From positions 1-64,000 of the forward strand of contig CALUTO010000009.1 of NCBI GenBank assembly GCA_944323735.1: a stretch of 64,000 bases of DNA. Reading direction: 5' to 3'. Made by a program: the position numbers and the translations under genes. The notes beneath the pieces were generated by a model, which had not been told where the DNA came from, searched no databases, and saw only the letters and a program-made list of their open reading frames with translations. Shown here piece after piece: positions 1 through 9,154 of the stretch. Position 1 is the first letter of the stretch, and every line of letters starts with the position of its first letter. The stretch comes from Candidatus Gastranaerophilales bacterium. Lineage in GTDB: Bacteria > Cyanobacteriota > Vampirovibrionia > Gastranaerophilales > Gastranaerophilaceae.

Positions 1-16
1 AGTGACCTCCATATCG

Positions 17-478
17 CTAAAAATCTGTAATCGCAACGCAAGCGTCGCTCAGTCGAACCCAGTCTATGCTATTTTTTGTTGATTTTTGAATTTCAAGCAG
101 ATTGTAAAACACGGAATTTAGCTCTATACTTAGCTTTCCGTCTTTGTATAAAAAGTTCGAGCCTAACAAAGATAAAATTTGTTTTTTTATCTTGATTGAT
201 TTGCTTTTATACAAGCGTGGAGCCTCTTTACAGAAATTTAGCAGCAAGTTCGACCCCTCATAAAATGTTTTGTCTGCATTATTCATCGCATGAATTTGAT
301 TGCCCAATTTTTCTTTTTCTGCCTGCCACTCATTATTTTTCTGTTCCCAAGATTCCTCTGATATTTTCCCGTCCAGTTTATCAAGATACAGCCCTTCTAT
401 GCGGCGTTGAAGCGATTTGATTTGCTTGTTTATGTTATCAAGAGTATTTTCGTTATAATCGCTTTTAAAGCCCTGCAT
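17..478 (-). pseudogene. C-terminal remnant of a large serine recombinase
   Basis: The 153 residues read as the distal part of a serine site-specific recombinase: a coiled-coil segment (residues 12-65, with LYLDKLDGKISEESW, typical of the region after the zinc ribbon) followed by a short C-terminal tail. The catalytic resolvase domain, recombinase domain and zinc ribbon are missing. Reading upstream in the same frame, a TAA stop lies three codons before the ATG (485-487), and another gene begins beyond 521, so the N-terminal two thirds is not nearby. I take this as a decayed mobile-element integrase rather than a working gene. Family assignment rests on the coiled-coil pattern only. Confidence 0.6.
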
Positions 479-520
479 AATTTCTTACACAGGGCATTAT
501 ATATTGAAATATTTATTTGT

Positions 521-1069
521 TTATCTTATCTTCTTAATATTTTCCATTAGAAAATCGAGTCCAGCATAAAACATATTTTGTGCATGTTTTGGCAGGTCTT
601 TTATTTTTGTTTGAAGTCCATCTAAAGCTGCTTCGAAATTAGCATATTTTATTGTACCGTCAGTACATGCCAGGGTCGTCATATCAGGCAACTTTAAATA
701 AGAATTGAACCATTTACTATTATTTCCTATTTTAGTTTTTTCAAACTTATATTCATTGCGTAAGTTGGTACATTCTTTCTTCATTTCTGCTTTTTTCAAA
801 ACACCGGAATTATTGTAATGATAAGTAGTCGTTTTCATTGGACGATTTGGGTCTTTTTGCTGAGTAACGCTGTCAACATAATACGTATTTACAGTCTTAT
901 TTTGAAGTTTGCCATCAGAATAAAGTTCTGAAACCTCTGATTTGACATTGCCAACCTGTCTGCTTATTTTTTTCTCATTAAAATTAAAATCACCAAATTC
1001 ACTAAAATCCGTAAAATTGTTCCTAGCAACACCTGCAAATGCCGGAGCATTTGAAAAAGAAATACTCAT
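521..1069 (-). CDS. Hypothetical protein with N-terminal ISF motif
   Basis: A 182-residue soluble protein without a signal peptide or membrane segment. I do not recognise the family. It opens with MSISFSNAPAFAG; a similar short ISF-type opening appears in the protein at 59256. The middle is rich in polar residues and Tyr/Asn/Thr (residues 45-95), the C-terminus is helical and basic. An AAGGTGG ribosome-binding site lies just upstream of the ATG, so translation is credible. It stands alone between the recombinase remnant and a 440-bp gap. Confidence 0.6.
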   Translation of the reverse strand: MSISFSNAPAFAGVARNNFTDFSEFGDFNFNEKKISRQVGNVKSEVSELYSDGKLQNKTVNTYYVDSVTQQKDPNRPMKTTTYHYNNSGVLKKAEMKKECTNLRNEYKFEKTKIGNNSKWFNSYLKLPDMTTLACTDGTIKYANFEAALDGLQTKIKDLPKHAQNMFYAGLDFLMENIKKIR

Positions 1070-1507
1070 TAACTACCACCTTTCTTCACTAAACACTTTG
1101 ATATATTTATTAAATAATTTTGCTTGCAGAACTTGCTCTTATTTAATACCCGTTTTACAATTCTTTACAAATATGTATAAATACAGTATTTTATATATTT
1201 TGTTATTTTTTTGACTTTTTACCAACAACAATAAAGAGTAAATGTGTATAAGTAAATGTTCAAGCTATGAAGTTACGAGGTGAAATAAACTCTTTTGCAA
1301 ACGAATTAACAACAAGTATCCGTGCAATGCATCGGCAAACAAAAATGCCCGGTATAATAAATGAAAACTAAAATCACAGCGGGTAATCTGCGGGTAATTT
1401 ACACTCTTCTAAACTCAATATTCTCTGCCAATTTTATGTGTTAAAAAATTTGTAAAAAAATTTCACCATTATGGCAATTTTTCTTGTTTAGCAGTTTTAA
1501 TTAGACC
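1070..1507. other. Non-coding gap with GCGGGTAAT direct repeat
   Basis: This 438-bp AT-rich stretch holds no ORF with a usable start. Near 1379-1400 the 9-mer GCGGGTAAT occurs twice in quick succession. Given the recombinase remnant at the left edge, the gap may be scar DNA from a lost element, but I see no duplicated attachment core. It should also carry the promoters of the two flanking divergent genes. Confidence 0.4.
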
Positions 1508-1531
1508 GTGAAAGTTTTAGGATTATCAACC

Positions 1532-4441
1532 ATGCGTATTGAACATATTTCTACCATAAATACCCAAATCCGACGCAAAGAAACAACCGCAGCAAAAAAA
1601 CAGAATACACCGTCAAAAACAGAAGATTCACATCTTTTGCAGTCAAAGTTCAATGACCATTTGATTGCCTTCAAATCCAGAGTAGATAAAGGGCTGGATA
1701 GATTTTATGAAGCGAATAAGAACAGAATGCCGTTAACTGTCAGAAGATACGTATCCGCACTCGAGGACAAATCTCTTCTCACCCCTGCTCAGGCTCAACA
1801 AAGAGCATTCACAAAACTAAATGATGCAAAAAATGTACATGATATAAAAAATTATTTTCCGGATGAAGAATTGTTTTCAGATTTGATAGAACCTGAAAAC
1901 TCAAAAGCAACAAGAGGAATTTTGCAGTCTTTCAAAGAAAATGCAGAACTCCTTGCTCTTTCAGGCGACTCTATACTGAAAGACAATTCTGATTTTACGG
2001 TCTATCTGGTAAAAAAAGTTTTTCTTGAAACCAAAACAATAGACGAAATCAATAAAGATTTAGAAAACGACCTGAATGAAGATTTTAAAGCTGATTTTAA
2101 ATTTAAAAATAAAGACGCAAAATACATTTACTCCTCCACACTAAAATCACTCGGCATACAAATGCCGCCGTTTGAATATCAGCAGTCACTCAGATATACT
2201 AGAGACGGCTATTCGGATGCTGTCGGGGAAAATATCGCCCGTGGACAAAGAAATTTTTGGGACTCTCTTTCCTCAGAGGAAAGAACCGCACGTGCAAAAA
2301 AATCTGTTGAAAAATTCGAAAACTGGTGGAATTCATTTACGAATAATCAGAAGCTTGATATGATTGCAGACCAGCTGACGGCTATTGAGCTGTTGAAAGA
2401 TTTTAAAAAACAGCAGACTAAAGAATCAAAAAGCCAACCAGAGCAAGAAACAACAGAAACAGAAACAGAAACGAATACAAAACAAAAACAACATACAAAA
2501 ACCGGTTCATTAAAGCTCAGCAGAGATGAACTGTTTATAAAATGGGCATCAAACAATCTTAAGCTATTCGAAGCAAACCTGACAGAAGCGGAAAAAGATA
2601 CTCTTCACCTGAAACGTATGCAGCGGCTAACGGACAGATGGTCAAAAATGACTGCTGCAGAAAAAACAGACTATGTTTCAAAAATGAAATCAGGTTTAGA
2701 ACCGCTAAGATACACAATGATAGATGCATGGAACCACAGCATGGATTTGATAAAAGATTTATCCGTTTTTCTCAGGGAAAAACAAATATACAAACCGGCT
2801 GATATCCTGTATTCTTCAGAACAATTCAGCAGTTTTCAGTCTCAAATTATGTCGGAATTCTGGTTCAAATATCCGGATTACGCTACATCACTGGGCAATA
2901 ATATAAAGATTTCACAGGAAAAAGTAAATACAGCAATCAAAAGAGGCACTTTTGAAGAACTAAAAAAACAGATAATGAGGGATAAAAACCAGCGGATAAA
3001 AGAACTCGCAAAACTCCAAACACAAAATAGTTATCCTAAAAAACCCGCAAACACAAAAAATCCGCAGGAACGCCCTGAATACATGAAAGATTTTATTGAT
3101 TTATACAAAAGCCACGGACGTCTGGGCGTTATGGACATGCCGGAAGAATACTGGAAAGACTTCTTTGATACAATTCAGGAAAACTCTCCGGAGTTTGTTA
3201 GAATTTGGACAAAACAGTTAAAAGGAGAATATATAACTCCTGAAGAAGAAGCATATTCCGCTAAAATACGAACAACAGAAACACACAAATCCGCAAAAAT
3301 CAGCCGTGCAATAGAAGCAGCTATGGCTTCAGTTGCTTTTGACTGTCTGAAAAATCCTGATGTATACAAACTTTCCACTACTGACCTGAAAACAATACTG
3401 TACAACATCTATCACGGCTCAGAAGTAATAAGAATTAAGTCACACCAGCTGAATGAATATTTTGAATTTCCGGTAAAAAGCAGAAAAATAGATGCCAAAA
3501 AGATAGCATATCTTTATGATGTTTACAAAAAAGATATGACTGAAAACGAACTGAATGCAGTAGTATATTATTATTTCAGCCCGCAGGATAAAGAAAGCGA
3601 ACTGAAAGAGTATTTACAGACATACGGAAAATCAATTCTGCCGTTGTTTTCACTTAACAGTCTTTTTTCTGAAAAAATTAAATCCGCAATGTATGAAAAA
3701 TTTAAAAACAGAATGCCCGAAAATTTGAAAAATATTCCCTGCGCACTGGAATTGCACGGTGTAGGATTTGAAGAAAAGCTCAAACAGGCAAAATTTAAAT
3801 ACGGGGAAAAAATGGATTTTCTTCCAAAAAACTTTTTAGATATATATTTCAATGAAATAGCAAAACATTTAAGAATCAGTTCGCAAATAACCGTAGATGA
3901 ATTTGAAAAAACAGCCTGCAAAAAACGGAAAAATACAACTGAGCATATGCCGATGATGGTTTTTCCGAAAAATGTCATGATGGGACCTGTTAAACTATAT
4001 ACTCTCGCAATGGAGCAGGCACTTGCCGACGTATTATATGAAGCTACCGGAAACATCGAGGTGTACCGGATGTCTTATGAAGAATTGTGCAACAATATAG
4101 AACTTTTCAGGCTCGTAAAAAAATTCCCCTCAGAAAACAGACACTATGACAGCTTTTCACTGAAAAAAGAAATAGATATTTCCGCAAAAAAACATCTCAA
4201 TCTTTCACGCATTAATACACTATACAAAGAATATCTTGATAACATTAAAGACTGGATGCAAGAAAATGCGGCAAAATCAGAAGAACCGCCGGAGCTTGTT
4301 GATTTGCTATACTGTCTTAACCCTGATGAGGACATGCCGGAAAAAGACAGAGCTGTTGTGAAAAGAATACTCGACTACGAAATGAACCTCTCTGTCAAAC
4401 CGCCAATCGAACCGCATATTGCTGATGCCCTCGTTCATTAG
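1532..4441 (+). CDS. Large hypothetical protein (969 aa)
   Basis: I do not recognise this family. The protein is largely helical and hydrophilic, with no signal peptide or membrane segments, so probably cytoplasmic. About residues 305-325 form a low-complexity Glu/Thr/Gln linker (repeated TE) separating an N-terminal third from the rest. A short motif, W-[DS]-x-[LM]-[ST]-x-x-E-[RK]-T, occurs on both sides of the linker (FWDSLSSEERT and RWSKMTAAEKT), hinting at repeated helical modules. An in-frame GTG at 1508 is possible, but the ATG at 1532 has an AGGA nine bases upstream and is preferred. It stands alone; the next gene starts about 95 bp downstream. Confidence 0.75.
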   Translation: MRIEHISTINTQIRRKETTAAKKQNTPSKTEDSHLLQSKFNDHLIAFKSRVDKGLDRFYEANKNRMPLTVRRYVSALEDKSLLTPAQAQQRAFTKLNDAKNVHDIKNYFPDEELFSDLIEPENSKATRGILQSFKENAELLALSGDSILKDNSDFTVYLVKKVFLETKTIDEINKDLENDLNEDFKADFKFKNKDAKYIYSSTLKSLGIQMPPFEYQQSLRYTRDGYSDAVGENIARGQRNFWDSLSSEERTARAKKSVEKFENWWNSFTNNQKLDMIADQLTAIELLKDFKKQQTKESKSQPEQETTETETETNTKQKQHTKTGSLKLSRDELFIKWASNNLKLFEANLTEAEKDTLHLKRMQRLTDRWSKMTAAEKTDYVSKMKSGLEPLRYTMIDAWNHSMDLIKDLSVFLREKQIYKPADILYSSEQFSSFQSQIMSEFWFKYPDYATSLGNNIKISQEKVNTAIKRGTFEELKKQIMRDKNQRIKELAKLQTQNSYPKKPANTKNPQERPEYMKDFIDLYKSHGRLGVMDMPEEYWKDFFDTIQENSPEFVRIWTKQLKGEYITPEEEAYSAKIRTTETHKSAKISRAIEAAMASVAFDCLKNPDVYKLSTTDLKTILYNIYHGSEVIRIKSHQLNEYFEFPVKSRKIDAKKIAYLYDVYKKDMTENELNAVVYYYFSPQDKESELKEYLQTYGKSILPLFSLNSLFSEKIKSAMYEKFKNRMPENLKNIPCALELHGVGFEEKLKQAKFKYGEKMDFLPKNFLDIYFNEIAKHLRISSQITVDEFEKTACKKRKNTTEHMPMMVFPKNVMMGPVKLYTLAMEQALADVLYEATGNIEVYRMSYEELCNNIELFRLVKKFPSENRHYDSFSLKKEIDISAKKHLNLSRINTLYKEYLDNIKDWMQENAAKSEEPPELVDLLYCLNPDEDMPEKDRAVVKRILDYEMNLSVKPPIEPHIADALVH

Positions 4442-4512
4442 GTTAATGTATTACTATTATACAAACAATTATAACCGGTCTTATGCGTGATAAAATGCCC
4501 GATTAAAAATTT

Positions 4513-4524
4513 CAACACGTGTTG
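4513..4524. promoter_or_regulatory. 12-bp perfect palindrome before secreted protein
   Basis: CAACACGTGTTG is a perfect palindrome ending 12 bases before the ATG at 4537, where a ribosome-binding site would be expected but none is seen. It could be an operator or chance. No second copy was noticed in the window. Confidence 0.25.
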
Positions 4525-4536
4525 TAATTTTTAACT

Positions 4537-5253
4537 ATGAAACAAATCATCTGCATAATTCTCATAATGTTATTTATGCAAAACTTTGTGCTGGCAGATT
4601 GCACAACAGAGGAACCTTTCATAATCGAACATCTGCAGCAGTATAAAGAGTCCACCGTGAATATTGTAAAAATCACACCAACTGCAGCGATTATCCTTCC
4701 GCATAATGTATTAAAAATAACTTTCAATTCCGATTTCAACTCAAAAACCGTTCAATGCGGGGATATAATAGATTTTTGTCTTGAGGAGGGCCTGTCGACA
4801 AGGGAAGGACGCTGTCTTTTGCCTCCCTGTACAAAAATAACCGGTACAATAAAATACATTGAAAAACCAAAATGGATGAACAGAAATGCAAAAGTCTGTA
4901 TAGTTTTCGACAAAATAAATCTGCCGGACGGAAGAACAATAGACATCTGTGCATTACCTTATGCAAAAAATAACGAACTCAAAAAATCAACACTTGGCGC
5001 AGTAGGAAAAGCAGCCGCATATACAACCGGTATGTTCGGTATAGGCACCGGACTCGGTGCGGCAATAGGGTCAGCCTGTCTCGGACACATTGGAAATGCA
5101 GTCGGTGTAGGAGCAATGGCATTCGGTATGCCGATAGGCGGAGGTGTCGGACTGCTGCTGGGGATTTTTACTCCCGGTCTGCATTACAAAGTCAAAGCAG
5201 GAACACCGATATATATACAGCTTGAGCAGCCTCTCACCCTTTGCAGATATTGA
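4537..5253 (+). CDS. Secreted protein, possibly VirB10/TrbI-like fold
   Basis: A 238-residue protein with a clear signal peptide (hydrophobic residues 3-18, cleavage near VLADC). Residues about 75-150 run through GTIKYIEKPKW, an acidic beta strand, and KINLPDGRTIDICALP. The G-x-I-x-G, basic turn, I-x-F-x-x-I-x-LPDG-x-x-I pattern resembles the beta-barrel of TrbI/VirB10-type proteins, but no other type IV secretion genes are near. A long glycine/alanine-rich hydrophobic stretch (about 160-215) follows, then a strand with GTPIYIQLEQP. Eight cysteines after the signal peptide suggest disulphides. The fold is my inference. Confidence 0.6.
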   Translation: MKQIICIILIMLFMQNFVLADCTTEEPFIIEHLQQYKESTVNIVKITPTAAIILPHNVLKITFNSDFNSKTVQCGDIIDFCLEEGLSTREGRCLLPPCTKITGTIKYIEKPKWMNRNAKVCIVFDKINLPDGRTIDICALPYAKNNELKKSTLGAVGKAAAYTTGMFGIGTGLGAAIGSACLGHIGNAVGVGAMAFGMPIGGGVGLLLGIFTPGLHYKVKAGTPIYIQLEQPLTLCRY

Positions 5254-5350
5254 AACTGCGACAAAATTCCATGCAATATACCTGCCGCACAGCTTGAATA
5301 CACTGCTTTTTAAGTCATTCTTGCACCCGGGGTACAGAGTATAAGTAAAA

Positions 5351-5390
5351 AAGATAAGTCAAAACAGAAAAAACTGTTCTATTTTATCTT
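5351..5390. terminator. Likely shared terminator hairpin
   Basis: The inverted pairs AAGATAA/TTATCTT and inner AACAG/CTGTT can fold into an imperfect hairpin spanning the space between two convergent genes; it overlaps the 3-prime end of the AsmA-like gene. There is no clean U tract on either strand, so support is modest. Confidence 0.35.
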
Positions 5391-8174
5391 CTTCAATGAA
5401 GATAAGAAGTTAAAATGCTCAACATCTCCGTCTACTTTTGTTAAAAATATCTGACAGTCTTTTTCTTCTGCATCTATATCCGGAAGCTGGGCAATTTCCG
5501 CAGCATAATAGTTTGCTTCCGCATCATTATTGAAAGATACTCTGTTTGCAAGGCTGTTCAAAGAAATATTTCTCAGAAATCCGGCAAAACCTTTGTTATT
5601 ATTGCTGAATTTTGTGTATATTCTCAGCGTTGCATCTCTGGTCTCAAGGTCAAACCGGCCTATAATAAACGAACTGAGCTGAGAAGCAGAGGATTTTATC
5701 ATGATTCTTTCAACAACATTATTTTTTATCTGTAAATCACCGTGTATTCTTTCAAAATCTCCCTCGGGAACATTCACCAGATCCACAACCGTTGACGGAC
5801 TAATCATAGCCAGAGGATTTCTGAAAAGTGCAGCAAATTTCAGAGCATATTCAACAAGTCCGACTTTTTGAATTGTTCCGTTACGAATATCAAACTGAAT
5901 TCTGCCGTTCAATTTAAAAGAATCATCAGTGTTTAGTTCAATCAATCCCATAGCTTTACCCGTTATTTCTTTTTTCAGGGCAAGCAGTGTCGTAGCAATC
6001 AAATCAGAATTTATATCTTTTACACCCAGTCTGATGCTGTATTTATGGCTCATAAGGTCACATCTGACTTTCAGACTCGAAATACCTTCCGCAAAATCAA
6101 ATCTATTGGAATGTATCTCGAATATCCCGTTTTTGTCCAGTGTAAGGTTTGCTTTCAGATTTCCGAAGGTAATATCTTTATAATTTCCTTTTACAAGCTC
6201 AAAAATACATCTTTCAACTATCAAAAGCCCTGTATTAAAGGTGTAAGCATCATCACTTTCTTTCTCTGCCTTCTCCAGTTCTTCTTCGGAAACTTTTGTC
6301 GGCACCTGGCTGACTTCTTCTGTGTTCTGCTTATTCATAGAAAGCAGAACTTTTTCCACATCAATATTATCAACAGTCAGGTGTATATTTTTTACCACAA
6401 CAGGGAATATAAGCTCATTTTTTATATCGCCGCTGAATTTATATTCAGAACGTTTGAAACGGCCGAATGCATTTATATGTATATTATCTTTTGATGTGGT
6501 AAATTTCGCTTCTCTCACAGAAAGACGCTGGCTCGGAATACGCACTTTGTCCATCGAGAGTGTTCCGTCAAGGTATGGAGTCTTGCCGGTATTGTTAATC
6601 ATTTGTAGATTTCCGGCTATTTTACCGCCTTTGAAAAGCTTCTGTCCGATTAAAACATTCAAAAATTCGCTTGGCAGTGGGTTTGGTATTTCAAACCCCA
6701 GTCTTTTAACTATAAGCGTAGAACAATCTACCACCCCGTCTATTGTCAATATCGGCTTCACGCCTTTTGAATTTTTATCCAGAACAGATGCAATATAGTA
6801 ATTTATTGATTTTATATCCAGTATATTATTTTCAAAATGAAAGTCAGCTTTGACAGCTCTGTCCCATCCGGTCGGACTGAGCGATGCACCTGCGACAAGA
6901 ATATCCTGCCCTTTTGCCAGTTTCGACATGACTGTAATATCCATTTTGTTGTAAATAGATTTTACAATAACTTTTGTTCCGGCATCACCTATCAGAGTGA
7001 GAGGACAGCCGGCAAGTTTCGAGATATAGTCTTTTGTCAGTTCATTTGTAGCCTTTCCGGATGCTTCTATATACATGTCGACCGATTTTGTGTAATCCTT
7101 TATGGAGCCGGTCATTGTAACCTTATTTTTTACGGGATTTTTACCGTAATATCCGATGAAATCACTTAAGTAAATAGTTTTCGGTGTTAAATGAATTTTC
7201 CCTTTTGTGACGGTAACTGGAAGATCGTTTACAGGTATAACCTTTAGCGAGGACTGTTTTACAAAAACATCTCCGTTAAGCCCGTCTTTTGAAAGATTAA
7301 TCTGAAAATCCAGTTTGCCCTTTATATCTTTAAAGAAAGAAAGCATTTCTTTTCCGTTGGGAACAACGAGATTAGACTCCAGCAATGAAACTCCGTTTTT
7401 CAGATCAAAATTGCGGGAAGCAACATTTATATTGAGTTTATTTTTTTCATCAGAAGTTCCGTTAATATAAATCCGGGAATTATTTATATCAAATACACAG
7501 TTATCAATATTAAGCCTGCGGTCTTTGATGTAAACACTTTTTCTGTCATCCAGTGCAAAGAACAAATGTTCTTTATTTTTATTGATATTCACGTCAAAAT
7601 GAAAAAGTACATATTTGGGTTCTCTTTTATCAGAAATAATGAGCTTATTACCATCAACTTTGACAAACATATCAGGCTCGGCTTTATAGAGAATCTGCAG
7701 TTTTTTAATGTAAAACAGAGAATTAAACCAGCCGACAGTCCAGTCGCTCTTTTTCTGTTCTTTCTTCTCCTGCTGCGGAACTATAGCCATAAGTTTATTT
7801 ACATCAACAAAAACATAGTCCATTCCGACTTTTTTTAGCTCTATTCTGTGTCTTAAAATATCCGCAAATGAAAGATTTATGTGAAGTTTGTCAATCTCAA
7901 GCAATTTTTCCTGTTGTCTGGTAAGTAAAATTTTGTCGGTTTTAAAGCTCAAGGACGGAGAAAGAATGGTAATCAGCTCCGGATTTTCAATCTGTAAATC
8001 CGCTCCTGTAATGTCTTTAACGGTTTTTACCACATAATTTTGCACATCTTTATTGGAAACAGCATACGGCAGAACCTCTAAATACAAAACAAAGGGGATA
8101 CTAACAAGAACCATCGCAAAAACTGTTATAAATATTAAAACCTTAACTTTTCCTGATATTTTCATTTTTTCCAT
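5379..8174 (-). CDS. AsmA-like envelope protein
   Basis: A 931-residue protein with one N-terminal membrane anchor (residues 10-32) and a long beta-rich periplasmic body. The N-terminal region after the anchor (junction at about 45-120, with TGADLQIENPEL and LSPSLSFKTDKI) matches the start of AsmA/YhdP-type proteins. The C-terminal third (about 720-880, including RIQFDIRNGTIQKV and a segment on diagonal lipid-path-like strands) fits the AsmA C-terminal domain. Family members bridge the periplasm and are linked to phospholipid or glycolipid transport to the outer membrane, implying a diderm envelope. It is monocistronic and convergent with the gene to its left. AsmA family membership is fairly secure; the exact subfamily is not. 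Confidence 0.8.
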   Translation of the reverse strand: MEKMKISGKVKVLIFITVFAMVLVSIPFVLYLEVLPYAVSNKDVQNYVVKTVKDITGADLQIENPELITILSPSLSFKTDKILLTRQQEKLLEIDKLHINLSFADILRHRIELKKVGMDYVFVDVNKLMAIVPQQEKKEQKKSDWTVGWFNSLFYIKKLQILYKAEPDMFVKVDGNKLIISDKREPKYVLFHFDVNINKNKEHLFFALDDRKSVYIKDRRLNIDNCVFDINNSRIYINGTSDEKNKLNINVASRNFDLKNGVSLLESNLVVPNGKEMLSFFKDIKGKLDFQINLSKDGLNGDVFVKQSSLKVIPVNDLPVTVTKGKIHLTPKTIYLSDFIGYYGKNPVKNKVTMTGSIKDYTKSVDMYIEASGKATNELTKDYISKLAGCPLTLIGDAGTKVIVKSIYNKMDITVMSKLAKGQDILVAGASLSPTGWDRAVKADFHFENNILDIKSINYYIASVLDKNSKGVKPILTIDGVVDCSTLIVKRLGFEIPNPLPSEFLNVLIGQKLFKGGKIAGNLQMINNTGKTPYLDGTLSMDKVRIPSQRLSVREAKFTTSKDNIHINAFGRFKRSEYKFSGDIKNELIFPVVVKNIHLTVDNIDVEKVLLSMNKQNTEEVSQVPTKVSEEELEKAEKESDDAYTFNTGLLIVERCIFELVKGNYKDITFGNLKANLTLDKNGIFEIHSNRFDFAEGISSLKVRCDLMSHKYSIRLGVKDINSDLIATTLLALKKEITGKAMGLIELNTDDSFKLNGRIQFDIRNGTIQKVGLVEYALKFAALFRNPLAMISPSTVVDLVNVPEGDFERIHGDLQIKNNVVERIMIKSSASQLSSFIIGRFDLETRDATLRIYTKFSNNNKGFAGFLRNISLNSLANRVSFNNDAEANYYAAEIAQLPDIDAEEKDCQIFLTKVDGDVEHFNFLSSLKKIK

Positions 8175-8238
8175 CCAACCCTATGCCAATAAAAATTATA
8201 GCATAACAATTTTTTTAAAATCATGCTATTATCACATT

Positions 8239-9147
8239 ATGAAAAAGATTTTTGTATTAATAAGTCTAATTTTCCTTTTACAGAATTGTGTATTTGCAGC
8301 AGACGAAAACACATTTGTTACTATGCATAAGATGTCCGATATCGAAGTATACAGTGAGGAGGGCAAATTCGGATTAAAAACAAAAGACGGCGAAAACATT
8401 ACCGGTGCTGATTATAAAATACTAATTAGAGTCGGAAACAGCTCCTGGATTGCACTGAAAAAAAACAGATACGGACTGATGGACTGTGACGGAAATTTCA
8501 TAATAGAACCCAGATACAGGCACGTTGAAAGAGTTTTCGGAAAATACGTAAAACTCGGAAATGACAATGACTACGGACTATACAATGAAGAAGGACAGGT
8601 CATCATACCGCCTGAATACTCCTCTATTGAACCATTATTCGGCGAAATGTTTCTTACCTGTAAAAATTACAAATACGGCATTATTGACGCAAACGGAGAA
8701 GTTCTGCTCACAAACGATTTTGACGACATATACATGCCAACTCCGAAAATTATGCGTATTCAGTATGAAGGGAAATGGTATGAACTTGAAAAAATTACTG
8801 ACAAAGATGAAGTACTGCCGGAGGGAACACGAAAAGTCAGCATAAGAGGCACGGACTTAAAAGTTACGGATCTTGTCGTCAATACAGGCATTATGTCGGG
8901 ATATTCAGTTGTAACTGCTGCGGACTATGCACTGAAGCTTTTATCATCTATTTCACCTGCTTATGAGGACACAATAGATGAACTTATGTTCTCTCAGGGA
9001 ATGGAGGGACTTTCTGTGTTCGTAAAACTCGGCTGGATTCCCAGATTTCCATTCACATATCTCAAAAACTATTACCAGAACTTCCGTGCACCGAACAACG
9101 GGCCGCTGTCAGGAATAAAAAGCAATTTAAAACGGCAGATTAAATAA
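8239..9147 (+). CDS. Secreted WG-repeat protein
   Basis: The 302-residue protein begins with a signal peptide (residues 1-20, cleavage near VFAAD). Residues 35-165 carry about four to five WG-type repeats, each opening with an aromatic-Gly pair: KFGLKTKDG, RYGLMDCDGNFIIEPRY, DYGLYNEEGQVIIPPEY and KYGIIDANG. WG repeats form beta structures and usually mediate binding. The remainder (170-302) is unrecognised, with a basic C-terminus. The longer reading from 8053 lies opposite the AsmA-like gene and lacks a plausible start; the ATG at 8239 is right before the signal peptide. It is divergent from the AsmA-like gene and convergent with the HNH protein. Confidence 0.8.
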   Translation: MKKIFVLISLIFLLQNCVFAADENTFVTMHKMSDIEVYSEEGKFGLKTKDGENITGADYKILIRVGNSSWIALKKNRYGLMDCDGNFIIEPRYRHVERVFGKYVKLGNDNDYGLYNEEGQVIIPPEYSSIEPLFGEMFLTCKNYKYGIIDANGEVLLTNDFDDIYMPTPKIMRIQYEGKWYELEKITDKDEVLPEGTRKVSIRGTDLKVTDLVVNTGIMSGYSVVTAADYALKLLSSISPAYEDTIDELMFSQGMEGLSVFVKLGWIPRFPFTYLKNYYQNFRAPNNGPLSGIKSNLKRQIK

Positions 9148-9154
9148 TTATTTT

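Noticed and set aside
1379-1400. GCGGGTAAT doublet as an attachment site
   Set aside because: Only a 9-bp direct repeat without a matching partner elsewhere or an intact integrase; kept only as a remark.
3571-4056. 161-aa ORF antisense to the large hypothetical gene
   Set aside because: It mirrors the codon structure of the sense gene and has no ribosome-binding site; a shadow.
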